From contig VZTJ01004023.1 of the NCBI GenBank assembly GCA_013397795.1, positions 1,113,422 through 1,177,421 of the forward strand: a DNA stretch of 64,000 nucleotides, written 5' to 3'. Every line of letters starts with the position of its first letter. The stretch's first letter is position 1. Below are positions 28,914 through 40,700 of this stretch, in pieces. The notes below the pieces were generated by a model. The model ran no database searches. It was not told where the DNA came from and was given only the letters and a program-made list of their open reading frames with translations. Origin of the DNA: Orthonyx spaldingii (Eukaryota > Chordata > Aves > Passeriformes > Orthonychidae). The position numbers and the translations under genes are program-made.

Positions 28914-28950
28914 TNTCTGCTTTTGATTGTAGTTGTTTCCCCCTGTGGTC
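28160..28950 (+). promoter_or_regulatory. ESRP2: Putative ESRP2 promoter and 5' UTR region
   Basis: This is the first GC/CpG-rich stretch after a long AT-rich region, directly upstream of the start codon. It has three CCAAT boxes (about 28385, 28450 and 28650), an E-box context TCACATGA near 28485, a CRE-like TGATGTCA at 28606 and four CAGGTA sites (28168, 28315, 28506, 28682). A purine tract (28515-28578, including GA repeats) faces a pyrimidine tract (28866-28918, including CT repeats with one N at 28915). No convincing TATA box is seen; TTTATAT at 28762 is a weak candidate. The start site cannot be placed from sequence alone. Confidence 0.65.
28685..28932 (+). other. Candidate 5' UTR intron before the ESRP2 start codon
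   Basis: A donor-like CAG|GTAGAG at 28682-28690 and an acceptor-like pyrimidine tract ending TTGATTGTAG at 28932 bracket 248 bases. The T-rich and CT-repeat stretch before the acceptor is longer than most in this gene. If spliced, exon 1 would begin at 28933 and a non-coding first exon would end at 28684. This is inference from splice-site appearance only. Confidence 0.4.
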
Positions 28951-29085
28951 ATGACGGCTTCGCACAGTGACTCTTTGGTGGTGTTGTTTGGGGCAACAGC
29001 TGGTGCATATGGGGCTAAACTGGGTTCGGATGAGAGGGAACTAATTCTCTTGGTGTGGCAAGTTGTGGATCTACACAGCAAGAAG
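28951..29085 (+). CDS. ESRP2: ESRP2 coding exon 1 (residues 1-45)
   Basis: Starts at ATG 28951, which has a G at -3. The MTAS start is shared with ESRP1, and an in-frame TAG at 28930-28932 blocks extension in unspliced sequence. It encodes the first strands of the N-terminal domain (SLVVLFGATAG, ELILLVWQVV). The exon ends AAG|GTATGG in phase 0. Confidence 0.93.
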
Positions 29086-31765
29086 GTATGGCTTCGATAT
29101 CCGGGGCGAGGGCGCGTTCCCCGGCGCGGGGCGAGCGGGCTGCCCGGAGCCGTTTGTTCATTTCACAAATGCACCGAGCGAGGGGAGGCGCGGGGCCGTG
29201 CCCGGGGGTCATTCCCTGCCCGGGGCGCTCGCTCGGAAGCTCCTTTTTGTTCCGTCTTGAGGGCAGAAATAACTTTTAAAGAAAATTTGGCCGCTCCCAC
29301 ACTCCACTGCCCCGTTGGCCTTAAATCGTGTGTAGCTTCGAGGATGTCTGCGGACTTTTGAAGCTTTAAAACAAAAAGCTGCCCCGGGTGGCTCCGAGCG
29401 TGCTCGCTTCCCTGGGAGCCGGCTCACGGTCACCGTTGGACCCTTTGGGCCTGCTTTTTGTTTGTTTAACCAATGTTTGAGTAACCTTTAAGTGAATATT
29501 GACTTCTTTTCATTTTTAGGCCAACCTAAAAGTCATCTCTAATCCTTTTTCTCCCCAAAAGCCCTATCATAAATAACCCCCTAGAGATGAAGGGCTTGGA
29601 TAAAACAAACAAGACTATCAATTTCATTCGTGGATTCATGAAACTGCCTTAATATTAAGTGATCTTCCCTTTGCAGTTAACAACTCTGGCAAAAGTCGAT
29701 GCTAACTGCAAAAGGCCTCCCATGAAAATGGGCTCGGATACTCCGAGGCAGAGAGCGTGGCTCTCCGGGGTGGGAGGGAGAGAAACCGCGGCCAAAGGTT
29801 TCGATTTGTGAAATAGACAAATGCGTGTTCTCCTGGCGTTTATCGGGAGGTTATACTGCACCTTTCTGATTTTTCTGCAGTCTCAACACATTGCTATAAA
29901 GAGCTAATTCGATTGTTCCTCACTTTCGTCCATAATTTCTTAAATGTTTTTAGGTAGGGACACTACACAAATCCCTGGTGAAAGCAGACAACTTGGACTT
30001 AAGTGACCAGTGTCGTGAAGTCAGTGGCTTAACACCAGAGGGACTGGGCAAAGCTGAACCACTGGACCGGGTTCTTCAACAGGTGAGGTGCTGCTTTTGG
30101 GAGCAGGGGCTCTTCAGGGTGAAGCCTATGAGTGAGATTTAATGGATTTGAAAAAGAAAACAGATTTAATTTTGTTTTTCACTTTGAATTCACTAGCAAG
30201 TTTTCATGCTTGCTTTGACCTGAACCATTTGAAATGGGAACCCCATAATTCTGAAACAATTATGTACAATACCAGAGTATTTGAGCTGATGCTGTAAGTC
30301 CTTGGAAGATCTGGCTTCTGGTTGTTTTGATGGGACTACTTTTATTCCAGGTTTCTCTTAAGCCTTAAAAGACTAGGCCAGTAAGAGTACTGCTTAGTAA
30401 AGCAGTGCTAATCAAACTTTCAAACTTCACATGGTGCGTTCTAATCTACAGGTTCACTGCTCTAGTGTGTATTAAAACACTTTTTCTCATTTGTTGTTCT
30501 TAAAGTCAGCTGAAATCTTCAATATCTTTCATGTAACATCAGATATGCTTGTTGTGTATCACTCTTTTCCAGATGAGCCTAATTAGTGGATTATAAAGTG
30601 ATTTGGTTTGATTTTTTTCTGATTTCTGTAGTCATGCTCTTTGGCTCATTTAATATCACACCGAGACAATAAATCTATAAACTTGTGTGATACTTGCAGT
30701 TCAAGGACTTAAGCTACTTCAAAAAATTTAGAGCAAATAGTATATACATAATGCAGTTCCCAAAAGTTTGCTTGCTTTGACTGTCCTTTCTCTACACGAA
30801 ATGTGCTTGAATGGAAAAATACAATAGTGCATTTTTGTGTAACATATAAACCTGGTTTTCCACACCTTGTCTGAATCATTCGTAGGTGTGTTTCAGCAAG
30901 AAACTTGCTTAGGCAGTAGAACAGGTTCATGTTGCTGTAACTTCTGGTGACACAGATAACTTGGCAGCCTTGGTCCTAACCCTCTTTGATACTGCATGGT
31001 TAGCACTACACTCTGGAGTATCTTTGAACATGTTGACTTTTATGTGTCTTAAAATCTGGCAGCATTGGCTACAGTGGCATTTGTTCTACTTGCATTTGTT
31101 TTGCTGGAGTCCAGGACCAAGAGGTGATTTGTGATTTTCTTTCTTTTTTTTTTTTTTTTTTTCTTTTTCTTCTTTTTTTTAAAGCTCCATAATAACCCCT
31201 GAGAAAATGTGCAGCTGCAGGTTTGATCTTGTCCCAGATCTTGCACTAAAGACATCTGGAACAGCTTAGCCTAGTACACTCTGTTTACCTTTATAACAGA
31301 CACACTTTAATTATACTCAATACTTTATGAGAGATTGTATCTTATTGCTGTAAATTGCACTGTAGGTGGGTCTGCTTTAGCAAATAAAAGGAAATACTGC
31401 CTTTGTGTGTAGGTGGGTAGAGACTCTTGAAAAACAACAAATTTTTTCCTTTTTGTTTGCATATCTATGCAACTAAATAATGATTTTGCTGTTAATTGTT
31501 GGATGCCAGTTGTGATGTGGCCAGTTCCTTCATAAGTCTTCTGGAACACACCTTACCTAAACTCTTCTCCCTTCCCCTCTGTGTCCTGAATCCTGTGGGA
31601 ATTAGGAGAGAATTAATTCAACTTCCCACTTGCAGTGGTGGCAAAAAGCAAAACTCCATATTCTTTAATAGTAGACCCTTTTCTGCATTTTTGAAGCCAA
31701 GTCTGTTGAATATTTTAATTGCATCATGTATTTTAAGGATGTCAGATGTTTGACAACACATACAG

Positions 31766-31796
<31 letters not shown>

Positions 31797-34700
31797 CTCA
31801 ATTAAGCACTTTGATTAGCAAAAGCAACAGGTAGGTGAAGTGGTTATTTGAAAAGGAGGAGGAAAAGGAAGAAGACGTGTACTTTGATTTGAGATAATGT
31901 TATAGGGTATATGAAATTAGCTTTCCACACCCTGCCTGGATTGTGGTAGAAAATTGACGATGCAGCTGAAAATCACTCACTTTAGCACATACCTCAGTCA
32001 TGTAAATGAAAGTTTCTGTGCCTGCTTCTGGCTTGTGCCTTGGGATCCCAGTCTCTACACGTAGAGGGAAGTGAGAATCACTGAGCACAAATCCATTGTA
32101 ACTTTCATCCATGCTTCAGAGGCCTCTTTCAACTTCAAACATCCTGTGGTTCTGAATCAGTGATTTGTAGCTGGTAAACAGTAGATCAGCTACTGTGGGT
32201 CTGGAGTTATTCCCCTGACCACACAAAGTCTCCTTCTATTGCTGTGTAGTTCACTTTCCAGCAATGATGGGGTCCACCAAAGGCTTGTAGTCTGTAGTCA
32301 AGTCTTTACTTTGCTTTTAAGCAGGAAATTCAACAAATGATGCATCATGTCAATTTTACTTCATATTCTTACAATGTTACATCTTGCACAGCTCACTGCT
32401 TGAGTTTGCCTTAAGAAATATTCTAAAATAGGATTCCTTATCAATAAGTTTTGGTTGTTGTAATTTTACAGGATAAGGTTCTGAGGCACAGTGCCCCCAA
32501 ATAACCAAGCTGTTGGCTGCAGTGTATGCTCTATTATGTTTTGTTACAAGGTTTTACTTACTGTATTTGTCCAAGGTAACAACCATTCGATTCCATAGGT
32601 ACTACTGCAGTTATGGGATGCATTTGTATTTCTGACAAGTGATGTGCCACGTTGGGATAGCTTTCCTTTGGGGGGTGGAGTACGTACAAATGTCAGGGAA
32701 ATAGTTACCTGAAGCCATAAAATGTGTGCCATTTGGGAGCAGCCTGCCTGATGTATTTAGTTCAAAATGGCATTAATATCTTATCTCTGATGTGGGACCA
32801 GTAATGGTGAACTCACAGCTGCTGACTGAGATGTTGCAGAATGCTGCCGAATACAAAAATGTGAGGATTTTTATTTAACAAAGTAAGTGGGAGATCTCTT
32901 GTTCAAGTGTGTATTTGGAACTGTCTTGAGCCTGTGATCTAAGCCTCTAAACATGCATCAGCTACACCACTTACCAAGAGGAATAGTTTTCTTCCTGGAT
33001 TACTGGGACATTCTTGCCAGGTTTCATTGTTCAGATCCTCAAACCACAGGACTGGCTTATTTAGCATGTTATTTATATTTTTCTAGTTAACTGCTGTAGC
33101 TTTATAGTTTCCCAGTTTCCAAGCTTTTAAGGGAGAGCAATTATTTTCAGGTTGCTGTCTGAAACCCTGCAGGAATGGAACCTTGCTTTTAAAGAGCAAA
33201 ACCAGAATGAACTTTGCCTTTTTCTCAGCCCCATTACTCTGTCATCAAAAAGCTGACATCCTCATGTGCTTCTTTGATTGTAGCCATGGGGCTTCTAAGT
33301 TAAGGATCCCATATGATGTTGAAAGTATTGTGGATTTCTTAATCCTTCCCATACAGAAAACCTGGCTGAATCAGCATGACTTGCCTTAAGACATACTACT
33401 TTCCTTTTGCAAGACAGTATTTGCATGTCTTCTTGACAAAGGATAAGTTTAAGAAGAGCTAATAATTTTGGAGACCTGTCTGCAGTGTTTAGCTGTAATT
33501 ATAATCTTTCTTTGAGTGATACACATAAAAAAGGAGACATTCTGATGTGAGACCTGGCTTTGCTTTTGGACCTATTGAAAGCATTCGAATTTAATCTATG
33601 GATTGGCATTTAAGTATTAAAAATTTGTTTACAAGACTGTCCTAGTCTTGCTGATTGAATATATTGAATCGAATACATCAGTGATTGTTTTGATTCATAT
33701 TCTTAAATAGATCTTAAATAGAGAAAGACAAAACTGGGCCTTTTTCCCCCACTCCCTTAAATAATGCTCAAATTGAACATACTGAGTGGTTGCTGTTTTA
33801 GCAGGTGATAGCAAATTGCCAGTTCCCTCAAGCATGTTTGGGTGCCTATTGATCATCCAGCTGAGCTGCAGGTGCAATTTATTTTCAGCAAATTCAGCAA
33901 GAAACAAGCTGGTTAAATGAGCATTTGGAAACAAATGGGATGGGGGGAGAGGCGGAAGAACCCATGAATTCCTCTAACCTGATAAACCGGTTACAACCCT
34001 TTTTGTAAGAGAAACTTGTTCTGCAGCTTCTTCTTCACAAAGTGCTAGCAGAAAGTTTTCTTGGCTTGCTTGCCAGCTGTCACACCTTCATTTTGGATAA
34101 ATGACTTTTTGAATTTATTCTTAATATACCTCTCAGTCTTCAAACTGCAGAGGAAACTTGAAAATTCACAGGGTGAATTTTTTTTTGAGTCTTATGGTTG
34201 GTCTTCCACCTTCAGATTATTTGGTGACTGCATCACCTCCATAAAATTCCTAACAGAGTTTGGAGCATATGCTGGGTCTGAGTTCTGACATTTTAGAGCA
34301 GGTGTTTGGCAAACTCCGGCAAGTGTTACTAGACAGGCTGTTCTTTCCACAAGTACTTAGGCTGTTGTTTCACAAGATTTGGCTTCAGCAGTGAAGCCAG
34401 CTTCTCCCCTGCCCCTACGCCAGACTTTGCCATCTTTTTGTTGTGTCAGTAAAACCCTTTGTGAAGATGTGCTGTAAACAGCATCACTGAAATGAGCAGG
34501 TGGGGTGGGAACGTTAAAGTGCTGTGCTGTCCAAGCTCACATCCCGTGAAACTACACCACCCTTTGGTTGTGTGTTCATGATCCAACACGTCTGATGGCG
34601 ATACCAGCCTGAGCTGTTTCTGCCCTGCGCTGTGTACTCAAGCTGCGGTTGTCTGAAAACTTCAGTGGCACCTTTCACTTAGGCAGGTGCTGCTACCTGG

Positions 34701-37700
34701 ACCTCCCTCACCTGCATTCTGCCACTACAAAAGTTTTTGGGGCTGCAAATTGAACTGGAGATGAATTCCCCGTTCTGACTTCAAGCCAGTTCTGGTTTGG
34801 AGTGCTTCTGTGTAATGCACATGTGGCAGATTAGGAAGTTTTCCTGAGGGCAGCCGTAGCACCAAGGTGTGGCTGAAAGGAGGGTAATATTTTAAGATAG
34901 GTAGGGCACTGAGCAGCTTATGTGAAACTGTAGCCTTGGTTTGGCATCAGCAGTGAGTGAGGAGAGTTGCCTGATAGACACAAGGGCCTTCAGGTTGTCA
35001 GGGCAGGTCAGTGATAAGATTCTTGCTCTTACAGGAGGGCTGAATGTTCTCTGTACAGGTAGCCTTATGTGGAGTTTTTACATCTATTCATGTCTAATAG
35101 CTCCCTATTTTCATTGATAAATTTAGGCAAGCATTAGTTAAATTACGTTGCATAATTAATATTGGAATATCATCAGTATTTACTGTGGGGAATTAAGGAT
35201 GTGCTAATGCTTCCTGTAGCTGTAGGATGTTACAGTGTGTATTTTTTTTTTTTTTCCTGTAGTTATGGCTAGCTCTTTTTCAGAACCTTAGCTGTAATTC
35301 TGTTGTTGATGGTATAGGTAAACTGTTTTTCCCTTTACAAATCCTCAGTGCTAATCAGCTCTGTAGCCCACTACATTATTGTTGAAACACTCAAATCTGT
35401 TCCCTCAAAAAAAAAAACCAGAAAAGACTTAATAGCAGAAACAGTTCTTCTGCTATGTATATTATATATATGTATGCAGAAATATACACGTGTAGATCAT
35501 GTGAATCCATTTGTTATTGGCAGCGTTTATCTACTGTTAGGTGATGTGGAAAAGCAGTGACCTTACCTTCCCCAAAGGCTGCAATACTTTTATCTGAATT
35601 CCTCAAGTATTCCCTTTAGGAAACAGGAAGGTCCCCTTGCTTTGTTCCTGTATTTAGGTACATTTCACTTCAGAATGAGCAGAGAATTAGATAAAGGAAT
35701 TTGTCTAAAGCTGCATATTCTTTTCCTTATAGGCATAAAAATGTGGTAGCCTTGGCTAACTGGGCTATCTTCTCTTAAAACTAGAAGTGCCCATATTCAT
35801 GAGAAGTGAATCATTCGGCCCAGTTGTTTGAGGATGAGTATGAGTAGACTTTTTTATGATAGCAGGTGTTGCTACTTTTCCTGCTGAAGTTGAACAGTAA
35901 CATTAAATTAGCAAATTTGGGTGGACTGGCGTATAAGGACAAATAAACTTTACTATGACCTTCTGGAGTAGCTTGAGGTGCCTGTCTTCATGGGAAGTGA
36001 TGTTGTGCCATATTTGAAAACTGTGTCATTAACACATTTGGATGTTTCCACAGCTATAATATTACATCTGAATACTTGAATTTATCTTGAAGTTGTGCTT
36101 ATATTTTTTTTCAAGTCACTGAAAGAGAGTAAAAGAAAGGGTAGAAGCATTTTACTACAAAGATTGCTGGATTGCATCATTCTCAGAGACTTTGACCTCC
36201 TTTCCTCTAACTTGCTCTAGGTAGCTACTGAAAAAATCACTGGAAATGTGTTAATGAATTATTGTCAGGCTTTTCAAAAGTGCATGAGGAATAAATGAAG
36301 CATAAAGGATTTTAACGTGTAGATGTGGCATTTAGCGACATGGTTTAGTGGTCAGCTTGGCACTGTCAGGTTAATGGTAGGACTCAATGATCTTGAAGAT
36401 CAACCTAAATGATTCTATAATTTGTATTCTATTTTGACAGTAATTGTATGTGCAGTGCTTCTATCTGTTCTTGGTGTTAACAGGGAAGGAGCTTAGAAAA
36501 TTTTGTGTGGGTACTCAGCATTGTCTGCAAACCTGTGCTGTTTCTCTTCCTCTGGTAGCGTTTTGAAAGGGTTGCACACTTCCTCAACCTATATGTTGGT
36601 TTACTTGATTTTTTCCCCCCTTTTTCATAAACCAAGGCTCTTAAGTTTATATATAAAGTTCTTGGGTAGCTGAGTGCTGCCAAATGAGGGCAACATCTCC
36701 GCCAATGTGCTGCAGCACTTCTTTGCTGAGCAGTTGAGCTTCAGACATGCACAGATACCAGAACTGATACTGCTAGCAAAGCAGTGCTATGGCCAAAACT
36801 AAGAATGCTGATTGAAGATTAATTTTTTTAGCAACATAATGTCAGCCCTGTCTCATTTTATAATTTCTATGGTTAAAACTGGAAATGGTATGTCTCTTAA
36901 TTAGAAACATAAACAGTAATTCTCCCTCACGTTCATGTCTTTGCCATCTACCTGCTCTGGAAAAGATTTTTTTCTTCATAAGAGTTGCTGCTTTGCAAAA
37001 ACCTACAGAAATACAATGTTTTCCTGAATAATCAATTTCTGTTAACTGCACCCTTATTCCAATAAAAGGAGGGGAATATTGATACTCTGCAAGATGACTT
37101 GACACATCCTAAGAGAGCACTGAGTCAGAAATCACGTTTTTCACAAAGAAATCAGTGCTTTTCTTTGATAAATCTGTGATGTTCTTCAAACTGTTCACAT
37201 CTTGCTCCCACATACTTCTGTACAATAGCCTCTGTTCTTGCTTTGTTCATAAACAGCTGCTTTCCTGATTTGTCCCTCATTCATTAATCCACATGCTGTG
37301 AAGGTAGATGTGAGTTGTGGGATAGATATTACGCAGAAGGTGTTGGGAATTGAAATTCAAGTGCTCACCCCTTGTGATGAGCAACAAAACAACTAAAACC
37401 AACTCTCCCACTTCCCCAACCTTCCCTTTCAAAATATTTTAGTTTCTCTTTCCTCCTGCTGCCTTTCTTTGTAAAGCTGCAGTGGGCAGAGTGTGGCAGA
37501 AAGTATTGAGAAATGAATATTTTGTTAGCACTAAAATATTGGTTAGAAACTTAAGGTTAATAAACAATTGTATTCCTTTCTGCAAAAACTTGGCTCGTGT
37601 GATGATTTTGGACACCTGTTAGCTTAAAATGAAAGGTTCTGTTACTAGAGCTCTAGGATAGTCTCTGAATTGTGTTATCATTCTTATTGAATTCAAATCA

Positions 37701-40700
37701 AAACTTGATTAGTGGGATTTCCATTCTCTGGCTCTTAATTCTAGAGAAATGTAAGCATGTGCTTTAACATTGTAATGAGCTGTGTAGTCATTGGCACTGT
37801 GTGAAATTAATTCTGCTGTAACTTCTGTAGAGATGTTTGCTTTACTGATAAGTAACCCTGTTGCAGGGCATTACACTAAGAAGAAAGCAGAACTATAGTA
37901 ATGCAGCTTGAAAAATAAAAGTGCAAAAAACCCCTGTGGAAGTTTTGCTGTGTAACTAGATCTTATTGTAGCTGAAAGTGAATTTAAGTTTCCTTTGCAG
38001 CTTAAGAAATACACAAGACAGTGTATAACACACCAAGCCTCTTGAGTCAAACACCATTGGATTGGAGGGGGATCATGACATTTAGAACTGGAAATACATA
38101 GTTGTCACAAGTGACAGAGTCTTGCTGTTTGCTTGATTGATAACATGAATGTCTCAGTGTTATTTCTTACAACAGAATCAAACTTACACAGGATGGACTT
38201 TAGCTTATTGTAAAGCTTATATGTGGAATGGCACCCTGTAAATATGAAGTGCAGAAGAAAACTGCCATTCTTGTGGGTATGCTTGAAGAAACAAAAGAAA
38301 ATATAAATCAACACCCTTTCTCTATAAGTCTCAGGTGCTAAGATTTGATCACAAGAAGCTGTGACTTGCTTCACATTCAGACAAACTCATGTCAAGTCTT
38401 TTAAGTCACAAGGAATTTGCTTTGGAAACAAGAAGTTACTTGAAAAGGAGGATGTAGTTCTATAAGAGGAAGCAACATCCAAATAGTGTCACCATTAAGG
38501 TCCTTGTTCTGTGTTGGGCAGGTCTGAATCCCTTGAAAGTATAAATCCCCAAGTGTAAATTCTGATCTTACTCAGTTGTGAGCTGCTAAAATCTCTAATA
38601 ATTTCTTACTCTCATTTTTCCTTATATGAATCAGAACCAATTCTTGATGCTTGCCCTAATCTGTGACTTGAAAGTTTGAGAGATTGAAGGCAAACTGTTT
38701 TAGGGATCTAATTCCACTTGTCCTTTATGTATGTGTGAAACCATGTTTGTACAAGAAGGGAACACTCCCCCATTTAGGAAGCAAAGCAGATTCAATTCAA
38801 GAAAGCTTTACTTTCTTTTGCTGGTATTTCTAAGGGTTTGATCAAGAATCACCTGGATTCTTGTATTAGCAGAGATATTTCATAGATCTCAAGGGTGTTT
38901 TTCAGGAGAGTCCATGCCTATGATATCCTTACAGTGTAAGTTTAATGGAGAGGCAGGAGTATGAGAAACTCATGCAGGAAATTGGACTGTGGATGATAGG
39001 TGTCTCTTCATTCTTTTGATGTTGCTTCATCTTTTTACTTTCCCTGCGTATTACTACAAAAACAACTTGAGAAACAACCTCCTGGAAAAAAATGCTTTAA
39101 TTTTGCAGGCATTGGCTATTCTCCTACAACTGGTTAAGCTTGCACTACAAACAATGAGGTAGTGTTGAGTAAATAGAGCAGTACCAAGCATTACAGTCAA
39201 TAGAGCCAGTGCTAAAGATCACATTGCTAATGAAAGTTTGTCCTTGAAACAGAGGTAAGTGGGAGTGGGGGAGGTATAGAACACTGAGAGAGAGCTTGTG
39301 CTTATATCAAGACTTTGGGAAATATTGCAGTCATGGCATTAATTAAAACCTAGAGTTTGGAAAGTATGTTCAACCTTGTCTTTCAGGCTGTAATGACTTG
39401 CTCTGTGAGTTGAACTGATAGCAAGCAGCCTGTGAGGAGTGTGAGGCACCATTGTAAACCTGCTTGAAATGTAGGTAAAAGGTTGACAGAGTAGGGATTT
39501 TTTTGTATTAGTAGTATTCAGATTTTTCTTTTTGCTTAAAGTCAGACTCATGAATAACCTGTGCTAACAAATAATAAAGTATTTTGCAAGATATGCATAT
39601 TTTTGCATAATTTTGTTGGTTTTGATAGCTATGACCTCTTTCACACAAATTAATTTAAAGTGAAAACTTAGTTTATCTCAGTAAGTGTTTCTTTCTTTAG
39701 CAGTTTCCTGACACATAATGTAGTAGTAAAGTAAGTCCACAAACTCTGAAATTCTTATGTTGCTGGACTGGGGTGCTTTATCTTACACAAGGCTAACTTC
39801 AAGTAGCTTATTTGTGGAGTACTCTGCATATTTCAACACTCTCTTATTAAAACAGGTTGTGCTTTTGAAGATAAAAGCTTGTGACCTGATTGCTGTGACA
39901 TTCAGATGGCCTGAGCCATGGTCTTGCCTTTTATGCTTAATGCATTACCTGAATTAGATGTTGTAGATACCATAGCTGGAAAGCATGCAAATAATCTCGT
40001 GTTGCAAACTTCCATCTAAGAAATAATTAATCAAAAATGGTCATAAAATGCTCAAGTGGCATGGCTTGGACAGATCTTTGTCATGGCAGAAGGTTAGATG
40101 CTTGCATTCTTTCTTAGGAAGCATTAAAGCATTTAGTTAACTATTGTTTACTTTGTCGCACAAAGACCCAGTCCCAATTAAAATGAACCACAGAAAGAAG
40201 TAATGTGGAAGTTTCATCTTTTAAGACAGCCTATCACAGCCCTGAGTCACAATGGTCTGTTTTCTATGCCCCACATACTGTCACTGGGCAGACAAACCAT
40301 GACAATTGTTGCTCTGGTTCTGTATTTCATGTTCTGTTGCTGAACAACGCTAAACAAACCAATTTTTATGCAGGAAATTAGCTGTAGGCTACTCTCACCA
40401 TTTGGTTTAAAGTTGCCAGTCCCTCTATTAATTCTGAAGGAGTATAATGAATTTTAAAAGAATTTACTCTGTTTTATTGAGTGGAAGGATGCAATAAACT
40501 TGAAGAATACCTTCCATTTTTCTCCCTTGAAGCCTTGCAGTAATTATAAGAAGTGTCTGTAGGCCCTTCTGTCTTGAGAGATTTGTGGTGACCTGTGAGA
40601 TGACAACAAGGAGGACAAGGTGGTATTATTTCCTGTAACTTCAGTTTCCCAACAAAGTAAAAAATAAAAATGAATATCATAAATACATTAAAAAATATAA

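Larger units (their letters stand above)
28205..29430. other. CpG-rich region spanning the ESRP2 5' end
   Basis: CpG dinucleotides are concentrated in two patches, about 28230-28310 and 29090-29420, flanking coding exon 1. CpG is scarce in most of the rest of the window. This fits a promoter-associated CpG island that continues into intron 1. Confidence 0.7.

Noticed and set aside
28933..29361. Continuous frame of about 140 codons across exon 1 into intron 1
   Set aside because: Only codons from 28951 to 29085 match ESRP. The remainder is CpG-rich intron read through the AAG|GTATGG donor, and exon 2 continues the protein correctly.
29501..29640. Possible extra exon in intron 1 after the acceptor-like TTTTCATTTTTAG
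   Set aside because: The following sequence has no donor in a suitable place and inserting it would break the conserved KK-VGTLH junction.
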